NCBI GenBank assembly: GCA_963575645.1
Contig: OY754470.1
Location: forward strand, 47,151,201-47,215,200
Source: Xanthostigma xanthostigma
Taxonomy: Eukaryota > Arthropoda > Insecta > Raphidioptera > Raphidiidae
Length of the DNA stretch: 64,000 nucleotides
Direction of reading: 5' to 3'
Shown: positions 21,738 through 33,273 of the stretch, piece by piece
Layout of the letters: every line of letters starts with the position of its first letter
Position numbering within the stretch: the first letter of the stretch is position 1
Notes under the pieces: generated by a model
What the model saw: only the letters and a program-made list of their open reading frames with translations
The model's database searches: none
What the model was told of the DNA's origin: nothing
Position numbers and translations under genes: made by a program

Positions 21738-22208
21738 TACTAAATATTATAAAAGAGAGAGTGCAAATTTTGTGAGTTTGTGTGTATGCGGAGGGTAATC
21801 TCCGCAATCATATATATTAATACGCTAAGGTTAAGAATGTTTGCCTCCCTTTTTAGAAAAAACCTCACAATTTCTCCACATAAATTATATTTCATTTTAC
21901 AGATAATTGCTTGCTCTACTGACATCGACAACTAAAAAATTTATTATTGCTTTTATTTTTGTAAATTAATTAAAATACAGCAACGCTGAACAACGTCTGC
22001 CATCTGACGGCTTTAATTTAGAAACAACGTCAACACTTCGATCTGTCATCTGACCTTCATATTGTAATACAACAAAAAGAAGAACGTTATAAGCAGTGTG
22101 CAAAATTAGAAACGAATTGAATACCTGCAATCATATTTAAAAAATAATTTTGTAAAGTGATAATTATTATACTTATTTAGTGCGAATAATTCGCACAGGC
22201 CACACTAG
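21738..22208 (+). mobile_element. Non-autonomous Helitron with both ends
   Basis: The 5' end TACTAAATATTATAAAAGAG, with GTGCAAATTTTGTGAGTTTG next, matches the starts at 53998 and (looser) 38030. The 3' end is the perfect palindrome GTGCGAATAATTCGCAC, then AGGCCACA and CTAG at 22205-22208, before host T. The cargo (TTCGATCTGTCATCTGACC, CAACAAAAAGAAGAACG) is shared with 7263-7860 and 9745-10245. This copy appears the most complete of the three. Confidence 0.75.
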
Positions 22209-22244
22209 TCTATTCTTATTACATTATCCTATTAGAGCTGTTGT

Positions 22245-22363
22245 ATGTGTTTTCGTTACGTTAAAAAGAAGTGCTTTCTGTTTATTTGCTTAACTGTTTT
22301 GTTAAACGTTTTATTATTACTGTAAAAAAAATTTCCAGCACAAACTAGAACAGTTTTGTTACA
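22245..22363 (+). mobile_element. Truncated LTR, 3' part
   Basis: The sequence GCTTAACTGTTTTGTTAAAC, TTTCCAGCACAAACTAG and AACAGTTTTGTTACA matches the 3' end of the solo LTR at 36721-37294 (read on its minus strand). It ends TACA as an LTR should; the 5' part is missing. Confidence 0.7.
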
Positions 22364-24363
22364 TTATATTTTATACATCGACACAAAAATGATTAAAATG
22401 CCATTATTTTGTAGTCGCGCAAACCGGGCCGAACGATATAAAATTGGTTGATCACATTTTCATCTATAGATATTTTTTGTAGAAATCATAATACATTTAA
22501 AGTACGCATAAGCCTGTAAAAGAAGAGCAAATTTATGAAAGAAAAATTCGATTGAAGCTGATTACACAAAAATGAACGTTATGTTGGATAAAAGAGGATT
22601 TATCTTATCTGTGCGGTGCAGCTTGTGGCTTAGATTAGATAACACGAGTATATGTATATTATATATTATCTTTGTATTGTACTTCAAATATGGATGATAT
22701 CATTATCTAAAATTAGTGTATTACGCAAACGTAGCTTAAATATTGTTTGCATTTTAACGAAGAAAATTATTAAAAGCTGCAAATTTTATTATAGCTGCAA
22801 GCTTGTCAGTATATGGGCTCATTTTGTTGTCAGAAATAAATAAAATCCACCAATGATTCGATGCTGTGTCTAGTTCGATAACTCAATGTGCTCAAATTTT
22901 GACGTTTAAAAAAAAAAAAAAAACTTTGCGCATTATTCACAAATTTCTTCAAAATACGTAGAAAAATTTCGTCTTTTATTGTAATTTTTTTAATCTAACC
23001 AATCAGAAATCACATATACACGTCATAGCAACTAGTGTAGAATTACTGTATTATTATCTCACTTTGCATACACGACCCGGTAAAGAACTCTCCTCCAAAC
23101 ATCCCTCCCCTTTTCACTGCACGAAAAAAAACGCCATTGAATAGACACGATCCCGTAATTAATTTTTAAAGAACTCCCCCAGACACCTTCTCCTTTTCAC
23201 TGCGCAAAAAAAAACCTACCTATACATTCTTCACCTCAAATTCTTCCCCCTCGTCTAAATCGATTACAGCTCTCTCGACGCTACTTATAAACTCAACGGG
23301 TACATTTAAACGCCAAATGAAACACTCTGAAAACGTCTGAAAGATATTTTTTCAGGATTATTTTTCAAATTTTCGCCTGTATGATCTGTAATGTGATTCT
23401 AGGTTTTTAATTTGGCATTTACCCGAATCATTTAGCTTTAAAAATAGCATCGAGAGAGCCATAAACGTATTCAGGCAAGGGGAAAGGATTTAAGATGAAG
23501 TGTGCAGGGGGTGTTTGTATATTCTTAGAAGACTTAAACACAGTCTACTGCAATTTGAAATTAGAAAGCACTAACTGACGTCATTGTGAAGTTTCAAATA
23601 CACCGATATTAGTCTAGTCTTAAAGTGCAATTACTAATTTTTTTAATTTAAAGTTTTAACGTCAGAAACTGTTACAATCTCAAGTGCAATTTTAATTATA
23701 AATTATACAGTACAATAAATTACATAAGTTTATAGTTCGTACTGTTTGTGGCAACCGACTCATTTAGAGTTTATATATTTAGATGTATGTAAACCTAAGT
23801 ATTTTGTTTGTTACCCTTGAATTATTTCAGGTCACGTTTAATATTATAAATGTCAGGGGTGGCTTTCAATATTGGGATTTATATCTATTTTTTTAGGGTC
23901 TCGTACTGTAGGGTAGAAACCTCTCATTTTGTCTCTCAGTGACTGCTTTCCAGCGACTAGCAGTTTCACTTCTGTAGTGTGCAAAAGTATTAGAAGGTCA
24001 TTCAAAAGTAGATAAAATAATTAAAAATTTTCGAATATAGCTATGCTTGTCTCTGGTATCTTTAGAGTAAGAAGCATTGTTTTTTTTTAGTTCAAAATGG
24101 CGACCTTCAAATTAACTTAAGATTTTTTTTAATAGCTACGAATACCTATTTTCGTCAACGCTGCTAATTTTCTCAATTAGGCAGTTTCCACTTGAAAATA
24201 CTAATAATGATAATCATGAATTTTAGGAATGCTGAAAACGTAGGATTCTTCCTCAAAAAAAAAAAGCTATCAAATGGTAAAAATCGAATTCAAAGCCGTT
24301 CAGTAGTTCTCTAGATTCCAGACAAACGCCTACTGAGACTTCATTTTATTCTTTGTATAAAAT
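22364..24363. other. Unassigned sequence
   Basis: Two kilobases without a recognised gene or element. At 23060-23230 two related phrases (AACTCTCCTCCAAACATCCC and AACTCCCCCAGACACC, each followed by CCTTTTCACTGC.CGAAAAAAAA) form an imperfect duplication about 105 bp apart. A poly-A run lies at 22908-22923. Confidence 0.4.
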
Positions 24364-24868
24364 GTATTGTAACGAGACGCCACTGTAGGCGGCGGCTGTC
24401 TATTGTTGCCAGAACCGCGTAGACAACAGTACTTGCATTGTTGTCGGAACCGCATAGGCAACAATCGTGCATTGTTACATTCATTGTCATTGGAACCATA
24501 GAAGAATGCCGAAGCTTCTAGAATGCCGAAGAATGTTCCACTATGCGACTGAAGAACTTATATAAACAACGCTAGCGAGGAAGGCAAGGCAGTCAGTCAG
24601 AAGGCAGTGTCAGTGACAATGAACAGTGCGCGACATAAATAAATATTGTGACATAAATAACCGTTACAAGATAAATAGACATCTGTGAGATATAAATATT
24701 CTGTGTATATAGTAGTTTAGTGTTATTATTGTTGTTTTAGAATTAGTTTGTTTTTCGTTATTTATGTTATTCATTAATTTTTGCATTATTATACGGAAGT
24801 ACTTTTAGTTTGTTTTATATTTTTAACCAGCATTAAGAAGAACTGTTTTGTCAGTTTTGTTATAGTAT
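24364..24868 (+). mobile_element. Solo LTR with 4-bp target duplication
   Basis: Element 24368-24864 begins TGTAACGAGACG and ends AGTTTTGTTATA (an expected CA end changed to TA). It is flanked by GTAT on both sides (24364-24367, 24865-24868). A TATA box (TATATAA, 24559-24565) lies about 30 bases before an initiator-like AGTCAGTCAG (24591), the usual insect LTR promoter. The 3' end resembles the LTR at 36721-37294. No internal region, so it arose by LTR recombination. The superfamily is probably Ty3/gypsy, from the 4-bp duplication. Confidence 0.7.
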
Positions 24869-25231
24869 ATAGGAAAAGACATTTCAACAAGGGCAATATA
24901 ACATCCAATGACTTTATTGTCATTCGTTAAGAAACCAAATATATTTATGGCGCCTCGTTTTGTATCCCGTATAACGAATTTTCTGAGAGAAAATTCATGG
25001 GTTCAGCGAACTCGTCTAATTGATTCGAGTTATTTAAATGAGGGTGACGTCACTACATATTTACTTTCCGCACCCTATTTACAGGCGTAGTATATCAAAG
25101 GTGTCACCTCACATATAACGCAATAATGTCAGTTCTAACTGGGTAGCTGAAGTAGACAGATAGGCATAATATACAGGCTAGATCTATTCGAAAGAATGAC
25201 AAAAAAAACCTCGTTTGGGTATCTCATTATA

Positions 25232-25827
25232 ATCTATACTTAATATATAAAGCTGAAGAGTTTGTTTGTTTGAACGCGCTAATCTCAGGAACTACTGGTT
25301 CACATTAAAACATTTTTTTTTGTTGGATAGCCCATTTATCGAGAAAGGCTATAGGCTATATAATATTACGCTACGACCATTAGAAGCGGAGCTTTAATGA
25401 AAAATGTTGCAAAATGTAACTCAAAAATAAGCTTATATTCATGTGAAATGCACTAACTAGATATACTCATATTAGCGTTGCGAGAAGACAACCTCAGGTG
25501 GCGCAATCGGTAGAGCATGCGACTGTCAATATCAGGATCGTGGGTTCGAGCCCCACGTTGGGCGAATATTTTTTTATTTTTTACATTGCTTTCTTCTAAG
25601 GCTTACATTTAAATTTATTTTAATTAATTTAAAAAAAAAAAAAATTAGTTGAAAAAAGTTTAAATATTGCTTTTTATCGACAAAAAACTTTTGAACGGTA
25701 ACTCCGATCATCATGAAATTTGGACACAACATTTATCTCGGTAAACTAAGATGAATGTGTGTACTCATGTATCTCCCTTCCCCCATTCGTTCTTTTAAAC
25801 CCGGGTGAAACCGGACGGGACCGCTAG
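25232..25827 (+). mobile_element. Complete non-autonomous Helitron carrying a tRNA-like sequence
   Basis: 5' TCTATACTTAATATATAAAG follows host A; 3' CCCGGGTGAAACCGGACG, GGACCG and CTAG end before host T. No target duplication, as for Helitrons. Compared with the sister copy at 54370-54722, about 240 bp (25430-25670) are extra. They contain the tRNA-like sequence described separately. The remainder aligns throughout (GAACGCGCTAATCTC, GATAGCCCATTTATCGAG, AACGGTAACTCCGATCATCA). Confidence 0.85.
25492..25564 (+). tRNA. tRNA-Lys-like pseudogene or SINE head inside a Helitron
   Basis: 73 nt. The segments GGTAGAGCATGCGACT and GATCGTGGGTTCGAGCCCC with CACGTTGGGCG match the body of insect tRNA-Lys. 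The T arm (GTGGG/CCCAC) is perfect. The acceptor stem is mispaired at positions 1 and 7, and the anticodon stem has two mismatches. The anticodon loop reads CTGTCAA, so the formal anticodon is GTC (25525-25527), not a Lys one. A run of seven T follows at 25568, which can stop RNA polymerase III. So it is a decayed or captured tRNA, not a working gene. Confidence 0.6.
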
Positions 25828-25851
25828 TATAATATTAAATTCCTTTAACTC

Positions 25852-26665
25852 CTAAGTTGAGCATAGGGCTTCTACGAAAGTTTTAAATCTAGTCCTATCT
25901 TTTGCCATATTTTTGACTTGAAGCCAGGTAGTTCCTTGTTCCATAACTTCTTCACGAACAGTTCTTCTCCAAGATATTTTTGGTCTTCCTCTTTTTCGGT
26001 ATCTCTGTGGGTTCCAATCCAAGGCTCTCTTTGCTATGTCGTCATCTGTCTTTCGTAGCGTGTGTCCTATCCAATTCCATTTCCTACGTTTTATAGTTAT
26101 ACAGATTTGTTCAAGACATGCACGTTTCCAAAGTTCGTTGTTTGAGACGTATTCATACCATTTCACCTTGAGGATTGTTCTGAGGCATTTGTTTATGAAG
26201 ATTTGCAGTTTAGTTGATATGGATTTCGTCACTTTCCAGGTTTCAGATCCATATAGAACAGGGGCGGGCAAATCTTTTGATCGGCGGGCCACATAGCTGA
26301 TGAAAATTTGACCGCGGGCCGGATGGCTGACGAAAATTTCACCGCGGGCCAAAAATTTGCAGAAAAATAATCCCCACATTCTATTTCCGCATTCGGAGAT
26401 CAAAAAAAAACAAAGGTCCTCACATTCTATTTCCGCATGTAGAGAGCAAAAAAAAAAGGTCTCCGCATTCTATTTCAGCTACTATTTTTCTAAAATTTTC
26501 TAAAATGCTTCGCGGGCCGGATAAAATTGCGCTGCGGGCCGCCATTTGCCCAGACCTGATATAGAAGTACCGATTTTACATTCGAATTAAAAATACGTAA
26601 CTTCGTTTTTTCGAAAATCATGCTTGAATGCCAAATACCAGGGTATCTCATTAATTGTATTTAAA
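25852..26665 (-). pseudogene. 3' end of a LINE reverse-transcriptase ORF, split by a MITE
   Basis: Two blocks read in one frame, 26665-26567 and 26250-25852. The first gives KTKLRIFNSNVKSV, which joins LYGSETWKVTKS in the second, followed by RKWNWIGHTLRKTDDDIAKR, GRPKISWRRTVREE and a C-terminus FVEALCST. This layout (KTKLRIFN.NVKSVLLYG, W.WIGHTLR, GRPK..W.R) is that of the C-terminal region of RTE-like and related endonuclease-reverse transcriptases of invertebrates. The polymerase domain itself is missing (5' truncation). The N-terminal part of the predicted 183-residue frame is MITE sequence. Exact clade unsure. Confidence 0.8.
26259..26558. mobile_element. hAT MITE with perfect 8-bp target duplication
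   Basis: 300 bp. Ends CAGGGGCGGGCAAATCTTTT and its partner GCCATTTGCCCAGACCTG fit hAT termini (CAGGGGTGGGCAAA type). Both flanks are ATATAGAA (26251-26258, 26559-26566). Repeated GCGGGCC motifs fill the subterminal regions. It lies in the LINE ORF, between the codons of LL and YG; removing it restores the frame. Confidence 0.92.
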
Positions 26666-26689
26666 AGTGGTCTTAATCAATGTTGTCAA

Positions 26690-26760
26690 AGATACGGTCT
26701 GCGGGCCGCATCCGGCTCTTAGCCATCTCACGACCGGAAGCTATCCAGTGAGAATTTTAG
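26690..26760. mobile_element. Possible hAT end fragment
   Basis: The phrase GATACGGTCTGCGGGCCGCA is of the kind seen at hAT MITE ends. No partner end or duplication found. Confidence 0.3.
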
Positions 26761-26919
26761 AGATCAATTAACTTATCAAAAACAAGAGACCTCAGGTGTC
26801 TGAATCCTCAAGCTCAAGATAAATTACACTTTTTATTACCTTTATATGAAAATTGATTTAAACTAAATAAATAAAGGTTTTAATATAGTATGTGTTCAGT
26901 TTTTAGATTAGAAAACGAC

Positions 26920-27065
26920 ATTTTTACTCAAACATGGATAGCTGGTTTTAATTTTTGATAGCAACATTTTGCAGAGAATTAAATTTGCTACAAAAAAAGA
27001 TCTTAGTACTAAATCCGTGAATTTGTTATTTTCAAAGATATGCTCGTTTAAACAATAATTACAAA
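26920..27065 (+). repeat. Partial copy of the 8320-8828 foldback arm
   Basis: Shared blocks GACATTTTTACTCAAACATG, GCAGAGAATTAAATTT and TTTCAAAGATATGCTCGTTT. Confidence 0.6.
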
Positions 27066-27514
27066 AATAAAGAATAGTTACTTCTTACCACAACAGTTTT
27101 ATTAGTGGATGTACATTTTGGGAGCTTTGCTCTCATCTTCAGCAAACAGTAAACTAAGTTACTAAACAAAAATCTTAACTTAATATAACTATCACAGGTA
27201 TAGAACAAAAATTAAATTAGGAACTATAACTAATCAAAAGACTTGCGGAAAATTAGATAAACTGGAGGTCCATTGTAACTTGACAAACTGTCAAAAACGC
27301 AAAGGTCCGTGTCGATGAGAAATCTGTAAAAACAAAAGAAACAACAGACCGAAAAACAAAAAACTAATTAACTACGGTTTTAAAAGATCGAATAATGCTG
27401 AATAAGGTATATAACCATTATCTGAATTTAAAAGCTTATGTGAATGACTCTGATTCAGTATTGATTATGATGGGAGGACCCATATCATGGCTTGACTCAA
27501 CAATGCTCATTTTT

Positions 27515-27900
27515 TTATAATAATAATAATATTTATTTTACTCTGTGTACACCAAAAGTGAAGAGTAAGTCAAAAAAATACAATATATTTAAAATACAAT
27601 ATTAAAAAATTCGTCCATAGAATAAATAAAGAAATAAATTTTGTACAGAATCAATTAGGATCTTTTTTTTCTTTTTTTTTTTAAATGATTCCATTTCTGC
27701 ATCCTGTATAGTGTATATCATGTTGATTGAATCATAGGCTGCTCGTAACGTTAGTAAACACAATGACTCACTTGTTTTAAAATAGATGCATGTTATATAA
27801 TAAATAACAATATGTGATAACATTATAGTTAGCTGTTTGAATAAGTTCAATGTGACAAATAATGGAAACAACGCGTTCAATTTCCAATTCTAGGATATGA
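27515..27900 (-). mobile_element. LINE 3' end with (ATT)n tail
   Basis: On the minus strand the segment runs into AGTAAAATAAATATTATTAT, an ATT microsatellite tail, followed by a T-run in the flank. A 92-codon minus-strand frame (27602-27880), with a Lys run encoded by poly-A, precedes the tail and may be the last part of an ORF2, but no RT motif is visible. Confidence 0.45.
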
Positions 27901-30040
27901 AACCGACATCACTGCATCCATGCGGCGAATAGAGGAAAACATTGAAAAGTTGTACATTAGCTTAGGGTTCCAAAATCAAATTATTCTAATTACTTGCTGT
28001 AAATCCAGCTTCGCTCCAGTTAAGTTCTGTGCGGATACAATCTTCAAATTGCAGTTAGAGTGTGAGTATAGGTACTGGCTTATTAATCTAGTAGAGTACA
28101 AAACTTTTCTTTATTTTTTTTTGCCCAAAATGGTGATGGGACTTCTGCAATGTGAGCAGTTTTGGAACAATTTTAAAACTTTTTGACCTAGCAACTTGAA
28201 ATTTGGTCGATATGTATTCTTCACGATTATGACGAGATCAGTTTTATCAAAATCGGTCCAAAGATTTCTGAGATTAGAGAACATGGAGTCCTGTACACAA
28301 ACAAACTGGTTCTTTTCAATAGTTTCTAGCAAAATTACAGGTCTCGTAAATCGACGCATTTTCTAAGTCTATAATTTCATAAATGAGCGTCGTATTAAAA
28401 TGTATGAAATACAAAAAAAAAGCTTTACTGACAAATTATTTTTTTTATATTTTCTTTTGTATGCTTGTAAATTACTTTTATATCGTTATTCGTTAGGAAA
28501 ACTCGTAAATATTGAAAGCAGCGTACTTTGGGAGTTTTTCTCTTTTGTCATTTGTCTACATTTACATTTGTATGTAAATAAATTAATATTCGTTTCTTTG
28601 TTTTTCACTATTGAAATACAGACGCTTGCACGTGTCCTATAAAGTATAAAATATCTTTTTTTAATTTAAAATAATCCGGATGGATTAGGTATACAAAAAG
28701 ATCACTGGAAAGAGTGTAATCCGTTCCCAACCGCGGATTCGAAACAACGCGATCCTGTTTCTGAAAAAAAAAAATATGTCGGCATACTCTAGTGTCAATA
28801 CTGATATACCCATATATTTAATACCCTCTATATAGCTAGCAAAGATCGGGAGAAAGACTTCAACACTACGGTGCAGACATTTATACGTCTGTCTCACTTA
28901 ATATACTCTGAGTCTCATGCGCAAGTCCCTGAACGGATGCACGTCAGTTTGCACATGGAACTAAGCTGTGAAAGGGAGGTGGCTTGCTCTATTCCACTTA
29001 CTAATTGCCCCACTACCGACGCGACACTTGCGCGCATCGGGTCAAATAAAAAGAAAGAGATAGCTAACAGTCATTTGCTGTCTCATTTCATGGGCCACGC
29101 TTCCACTTATGGCCACTAGCAATATAGAAGTTATTAAATATATGAACATATACCGATATATGATATATAACCTAAGCTGTTTTAGTCGTCTTCAGGAATA
29201 TCGCATCTTTTTTTATATTTGTTCATCAGTAAACTATTTAGAAGAGTAATGCCCATATTCACCGAACACTATTAAAGATAGAAGTTACTTATCTTTGAAC
29301 AAATTAATTCGTTAGAATAAAATTTACTTTCAATTCACCAATCAAAATATCAGGTAGAAGAGTTACTTAAAGAATAAATATACACTGCACTATAGTCCTT
29401 GTTCTTTCTGTTGAATATTTTAACCTTCACCCAAAAAATCGACCCGTCAGTGTAAGCGTCAAAAAAAGTTTCAAAAAATTATAATGTTTTATTCAAATCC
29501 AATTTCCCATAAAACTTTCACTAACTGACAGACAGACAGACGCGGTGGGGGACTTTGTTTTATAATATGTACGTACATTGCAACACGGTCTCAAAAATCA
29601 ATTTTATTCTACAGTTTCAAAAGAAACTTTACTTTTAAATACATCTTTCAAACGAAGTCATACGGAAAACACTGCGGTACAGTCAAAGCTTTCACACACC
29701 CGATTTTTTCATTGAGCTTTTCGATTTAATAAATAAAGAAAAAGCGAAGTAATTTCTTTAGTTTGTTATGCAACTTTTATTGATACGTATCTATTTATTT
29801 CAAGGCCTTTCGTTCATCTGTTTCTCTTCGACTAGCATTTGTCTTAAGAAAGCGTGTAAACAACGCCATACATCTGTATTATGTGTGTACGGTAAATGTA
29901 ACTAATTGTGATTAAACATTTATTTGCATATATTAAATTTTAATAATAACGTCAAATCGTATACAAAGAACGGAAACAGGAGTATGTCAAAGTGAGAAAC
30001 ATTATTGTTTCTGTGACAAACCTTCAATTCTAACTAATTT
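27901..30040. other. Unassigned sequence
   Basis: Several 70-90 codon frames overlap on both strands at 27920-29119, with no recognisable domain. Phrases such as AATTTGGTCGATATGTATTC and TTATCAAAATCGGTCCAAAG (28200-28265) are typical of transposon-derived repeats. 28880-29110 is GC-richer. Confidence 0.35.
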
Positions 30041-30854
30041 GTAAGGTTTAGACGTGTGTCGATCACGATTGATCGAATCGTTTTGATTCGATCACCACCC
30101 GTGACTGAGTGATTGAATCACTGAATCTCACAAGATCCAATCGTTCGGTCTCGAGTCGATCGTCAGCTCAATAGCAACCAAAGAGCCACAGGGAATAGAT
30201 GACAGAGCGTGACCGAGTGATTGAATGATGAATTTCTATGGTAGAGTCGTGACTCGTGAGTCATAATAACATACAACAATCACTTGAATGAATGCTACAT
30301 CTGTACCATGCGAACGATTTTTTTCCAAAGCTGGAATGACAATAAGTGCAAAAAGAAGTTCTTTAAAACCCGAAAAAAATTCTCAAGTTTTATTTCTTAA
30401 TCATAACCTATAGTGTCATAAAATAGATATAAACATTAATTTAATCTTAAAATACCTACTTGGTGTTAATTTATCGTATCTCATTATCTATTTTATTATA
30501 TAAGTAATTTGAGTCGAGTTAAATAAAAGCCTCATTGTTCTGTTCAATGGTAAGTTTTTCTTTCGTACAAACAAGCTAGCGCAGAAAATTACATCAACAG
30601 GTCAATGGTAACTCGTATAGAAATGAAATAGGTACTCAGACAGCCGATCGAACGATCGAATCATTGTGATACTATCCCCTAACCTGTAGGTTGCGATCGA
30701 CCTAGGTCGCAGGAAATGTTCGATCGACACACGTCTAATAGGTACAAGCTGATCGATCAAACGATCGAAACATTGTGATACGATCACTTAACCTGTGGGT
30801 CGCGATCGACCCGGGTCGCAAGAAATGATCGATCGACACACGTCTAGTAAGGTT
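30041..30854. mobile_element. hAT-like element with 8-bp target duplication
   Basis: The element itself is 30049-30846, with ends TAGACGTGTGTCGATC and GATCGACACACGTCTA. Both flanks are GTAAGGTT (30041-30048, 30847-30854). The interior is dense in GATCGAACGATCGA-type palindromes. Two tandem units of 109 bp (about 30629-30737 and 30738-30846) close the right side, each ending in a copy of the terminal GATCGACACACGTCTA. No transposase; the frames inside follow the repeat. The 8-bp duplication suggests hAT. Confidence 0.85.
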
Positions 30855-30907
30855 GAACGAGTGTTTCAAGAATTTGTAAGTTGACCATCCATATTGAAAA
30901 AAAAAGA

Positions 30908-31592
30908 CGGACAAGTGCGAGTAGAAGTCGCGCACTGAGGGTTCCGTGAATTCATACCATTACTTCATAAAAATTAAATTTGTCAAGTAATGATTCTATA
31001 TTATAGAATTTACGATTACCCGATTTTTTTTCTTTACTTGTGCTATGCAACGGGAAACATTGAAGGCTTCAAAAAGTGACCCACTATAAAGCTAGCAGTC
31101 ATACCGTGCTGTATGCGAGAGTTCTCATAATTGCATTCTAATAAATGAACGAGTATATACTGCTGTTTCACCGCACCGTTAGCGGACGCTTGTTTTGTAA
31201 AAGAACTGTTATTGTGTACGTGCGTAGCATGTTGCGGTTTAAAAAAATATTTTTTTGTGATGTAACTACAAATTTACGGTTTTAGGATTTTTCCCTTTAC
31301 TTGTGCCATAAGACATTCCTTCTTGCCAAATTTCATGATTCTAGGTCAACGGGAAGTACCCTATATGTTTTGATTCCCTTGCGAGTGTCAAAATATGCGG
31401 CATAAATGGTAGAATTTTTTTATTGCGTTGACTTAGAAGTTTGATTTTTTCACAGTTCCAAGAGATTGCAGACCTGAGTATTTGATATTAATTTCAACTT
31501 TATACCACCACGAGTTCTCGAGATAGACAGACAGACGGACAACGAAGTGATCCTATAAGGGTTCCTTTAATCCTTTTGAGGTACGGAACCCT
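30908..31592 (+). mobile_element. Interspersed repeat with GTACGGAACCCT end, copy B
   Basis: Matches copy A (4878-5548): start GGACAAGTGCGAGTAGAAGT, then GAGGGTTCCGTG, and end GAGGTACGGAACCCT. Compared with A it holds an extra block near 31400-31470 (GCATAAATGGTAGAA). Confidence 0.6.
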
Positions 31593-32539
31593 AAAAGCAG
31601 TCATCCTACGGCTTAGAAAAAAGGTTCTAGCTCATCAGTGTGATCTAGAACAAACATTCCAGCTAATTCCAACTTCAAATAGATTGACATTTGATATACT
31701 AAACTCATGTATGTTGTCTCTATGATATTCAGTATATAAATTCCCAGAAAATGTGCAATATTTGGAATTTGTATGTAAATTCAAGTGATTCTGAGACAAT
31801 AATAATAATTAATTATTGAGTATCAACACCGACTGTTTACTTTGAATTAGTCTATTATGTTTAGTATATCTACGTTAATTAACAAAGGCTATGCTAGTAA
31901 AACGTTATCTATATTTGGCATTCATATGTTACAATATAGTGCTCTCAAAAATAATAACTCAAAACCTTACTTAAGACCTAAAGACCTAAGGCGGACAGAA
32001 TATATTTCTGGAGTCTATAAACGACTCTTTCATTAAATCACTAGTCGCTACCCGATTTTATAAAAAAATATGTTAATTTTAGGAAAATTCAAATGAAAAA
32101 TTAATCTTATCTTAATATTTACAAAAACATATCGATATATTTTTTTAGTGCGTTTCGCAAACTTCCTATAACAACTTCTTTCATAAATCACTTTTGTTTA
32201 CCTAAGATATATTTTAAAATAAAGTACATACCGAATGTTTATAAAATAGTTCTTACATCCAATAATAATATTTTTGTGGTTAAGAATGATTAAATTATCA
32301 TTTTTTGTATAATAATAATTATGGCTTGGTATTAGTAATCAGATAGTAGTTATCTATTATTGTTGAGTCTTGAAAATAATAATAATTATAATGCGTTTAA
32401 CGTCCGTTTCTCGACTTTATGTCATAACAGACACCATTCGCACCATTACTATTTTCCACTTAATTAATAGCAATGGGCGAATGAAGGAATTTTAGGACAT
32501 TAGAATAAGGTAGGCAAATTTTGAGCATAGGAGTTTGAC
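31593..32539. other. Unassigned AT-rich sequence
   Basis: No gene or element recognised. Many AATAATAAT runs. Confidence 0.4.
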
Positions 32540-32765
32540 AGATAATCAGCCGTGGCCTTGAATAAGGAACCATCTTGATATTAGTCTGGAATTATTGAGG
32601 GAAACTATGGAAAACCTCAACAAGATGGCCGATACAGGAATTACCGTTTCTCGGCGATAGGCAGCAGGAAAAAGTCCCAGCCACATCTGCCCTCGCCGGG
32701 ATTCGAACCCGATACCTCCCGAATACGAGTCTAGTGCTCTTACCACTACGTCACCCCGCTCGATT
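32540..32765 (-). mobile_element. tRNA-headed SINE
   Basis: On the minus strand the head reads GACGTAGTGGTAAGAGCACT (A box) and GGGTTCGAATCCCGG (B box). The body ends AGATGGTTCCTTATTCAAGG then CCACGGCTG, a 3' domain (GATGGTTCCTTT...GGCCACGGC) that I know from arthropod tRNA SINEs. The 66-codon frame is a by-product. Confidence 0.75.
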
Positions 32766-33273
32766 TTTGAGGCTTAAAAATTAGAAGTAAATAATTATTA
32801 ATATCGAAAATGCATCATAACAAATTGACGCAATATAAAAATACTTATGTAGCTGTAACTCCGTAACAAAGCGTTTTCAAACTAACGTCAATTGGATTTT
32901 TTTCCGTGTAACTAATTAAAGAATCACCCTCCGAAGTGTGTCGGTGTTGTTTTTTAACATACCTAAAGCACCTTGTATATTATGAGAAACCTTTCAACTA
33001 AAGTTAATACTACTACTTAATTCGATTTAATAACAAGCCGAGTAAACAGAGGTTAGTTTGTAATAAAGCAAGCACGAAATTAATCAAATAAAATAAGCCA
33101 TTTAAGTTGAAGACCGTTGGCATTAAACCGTCCATATTGTCAATTAACAGATGGCAATCAAATCAAAAGTTGGGTCTAACCTCAACAATAAAAGGCAGAC
33201 ATTTATATTAGACGACAGACAATATTATTTAATCATATTTTGTGGGTTTTAGGTACATTTTCATAATAATCCG
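32766..33273. other. Unassigned AT-rich sequence
   Basis: No gene or element recognised. Confidence 0.4.

Noticed and set aside
25492-25564. Functional tRNA-Asp (anticodon GTC)
   Set aside because: The body is Lys-like, and the acceptor and anticodon stems are mispaired; a decayed tRNA or SINE head is more likely.
28111-28359. 82-codon minus-strand frame
   Set aside because: The sequence has phrases typical of transposon-derived repeats and no protein feature.
32546-32746. 66-codon minus-strand frame
   Set aside because: Translation of a tRNA-headed SINE.
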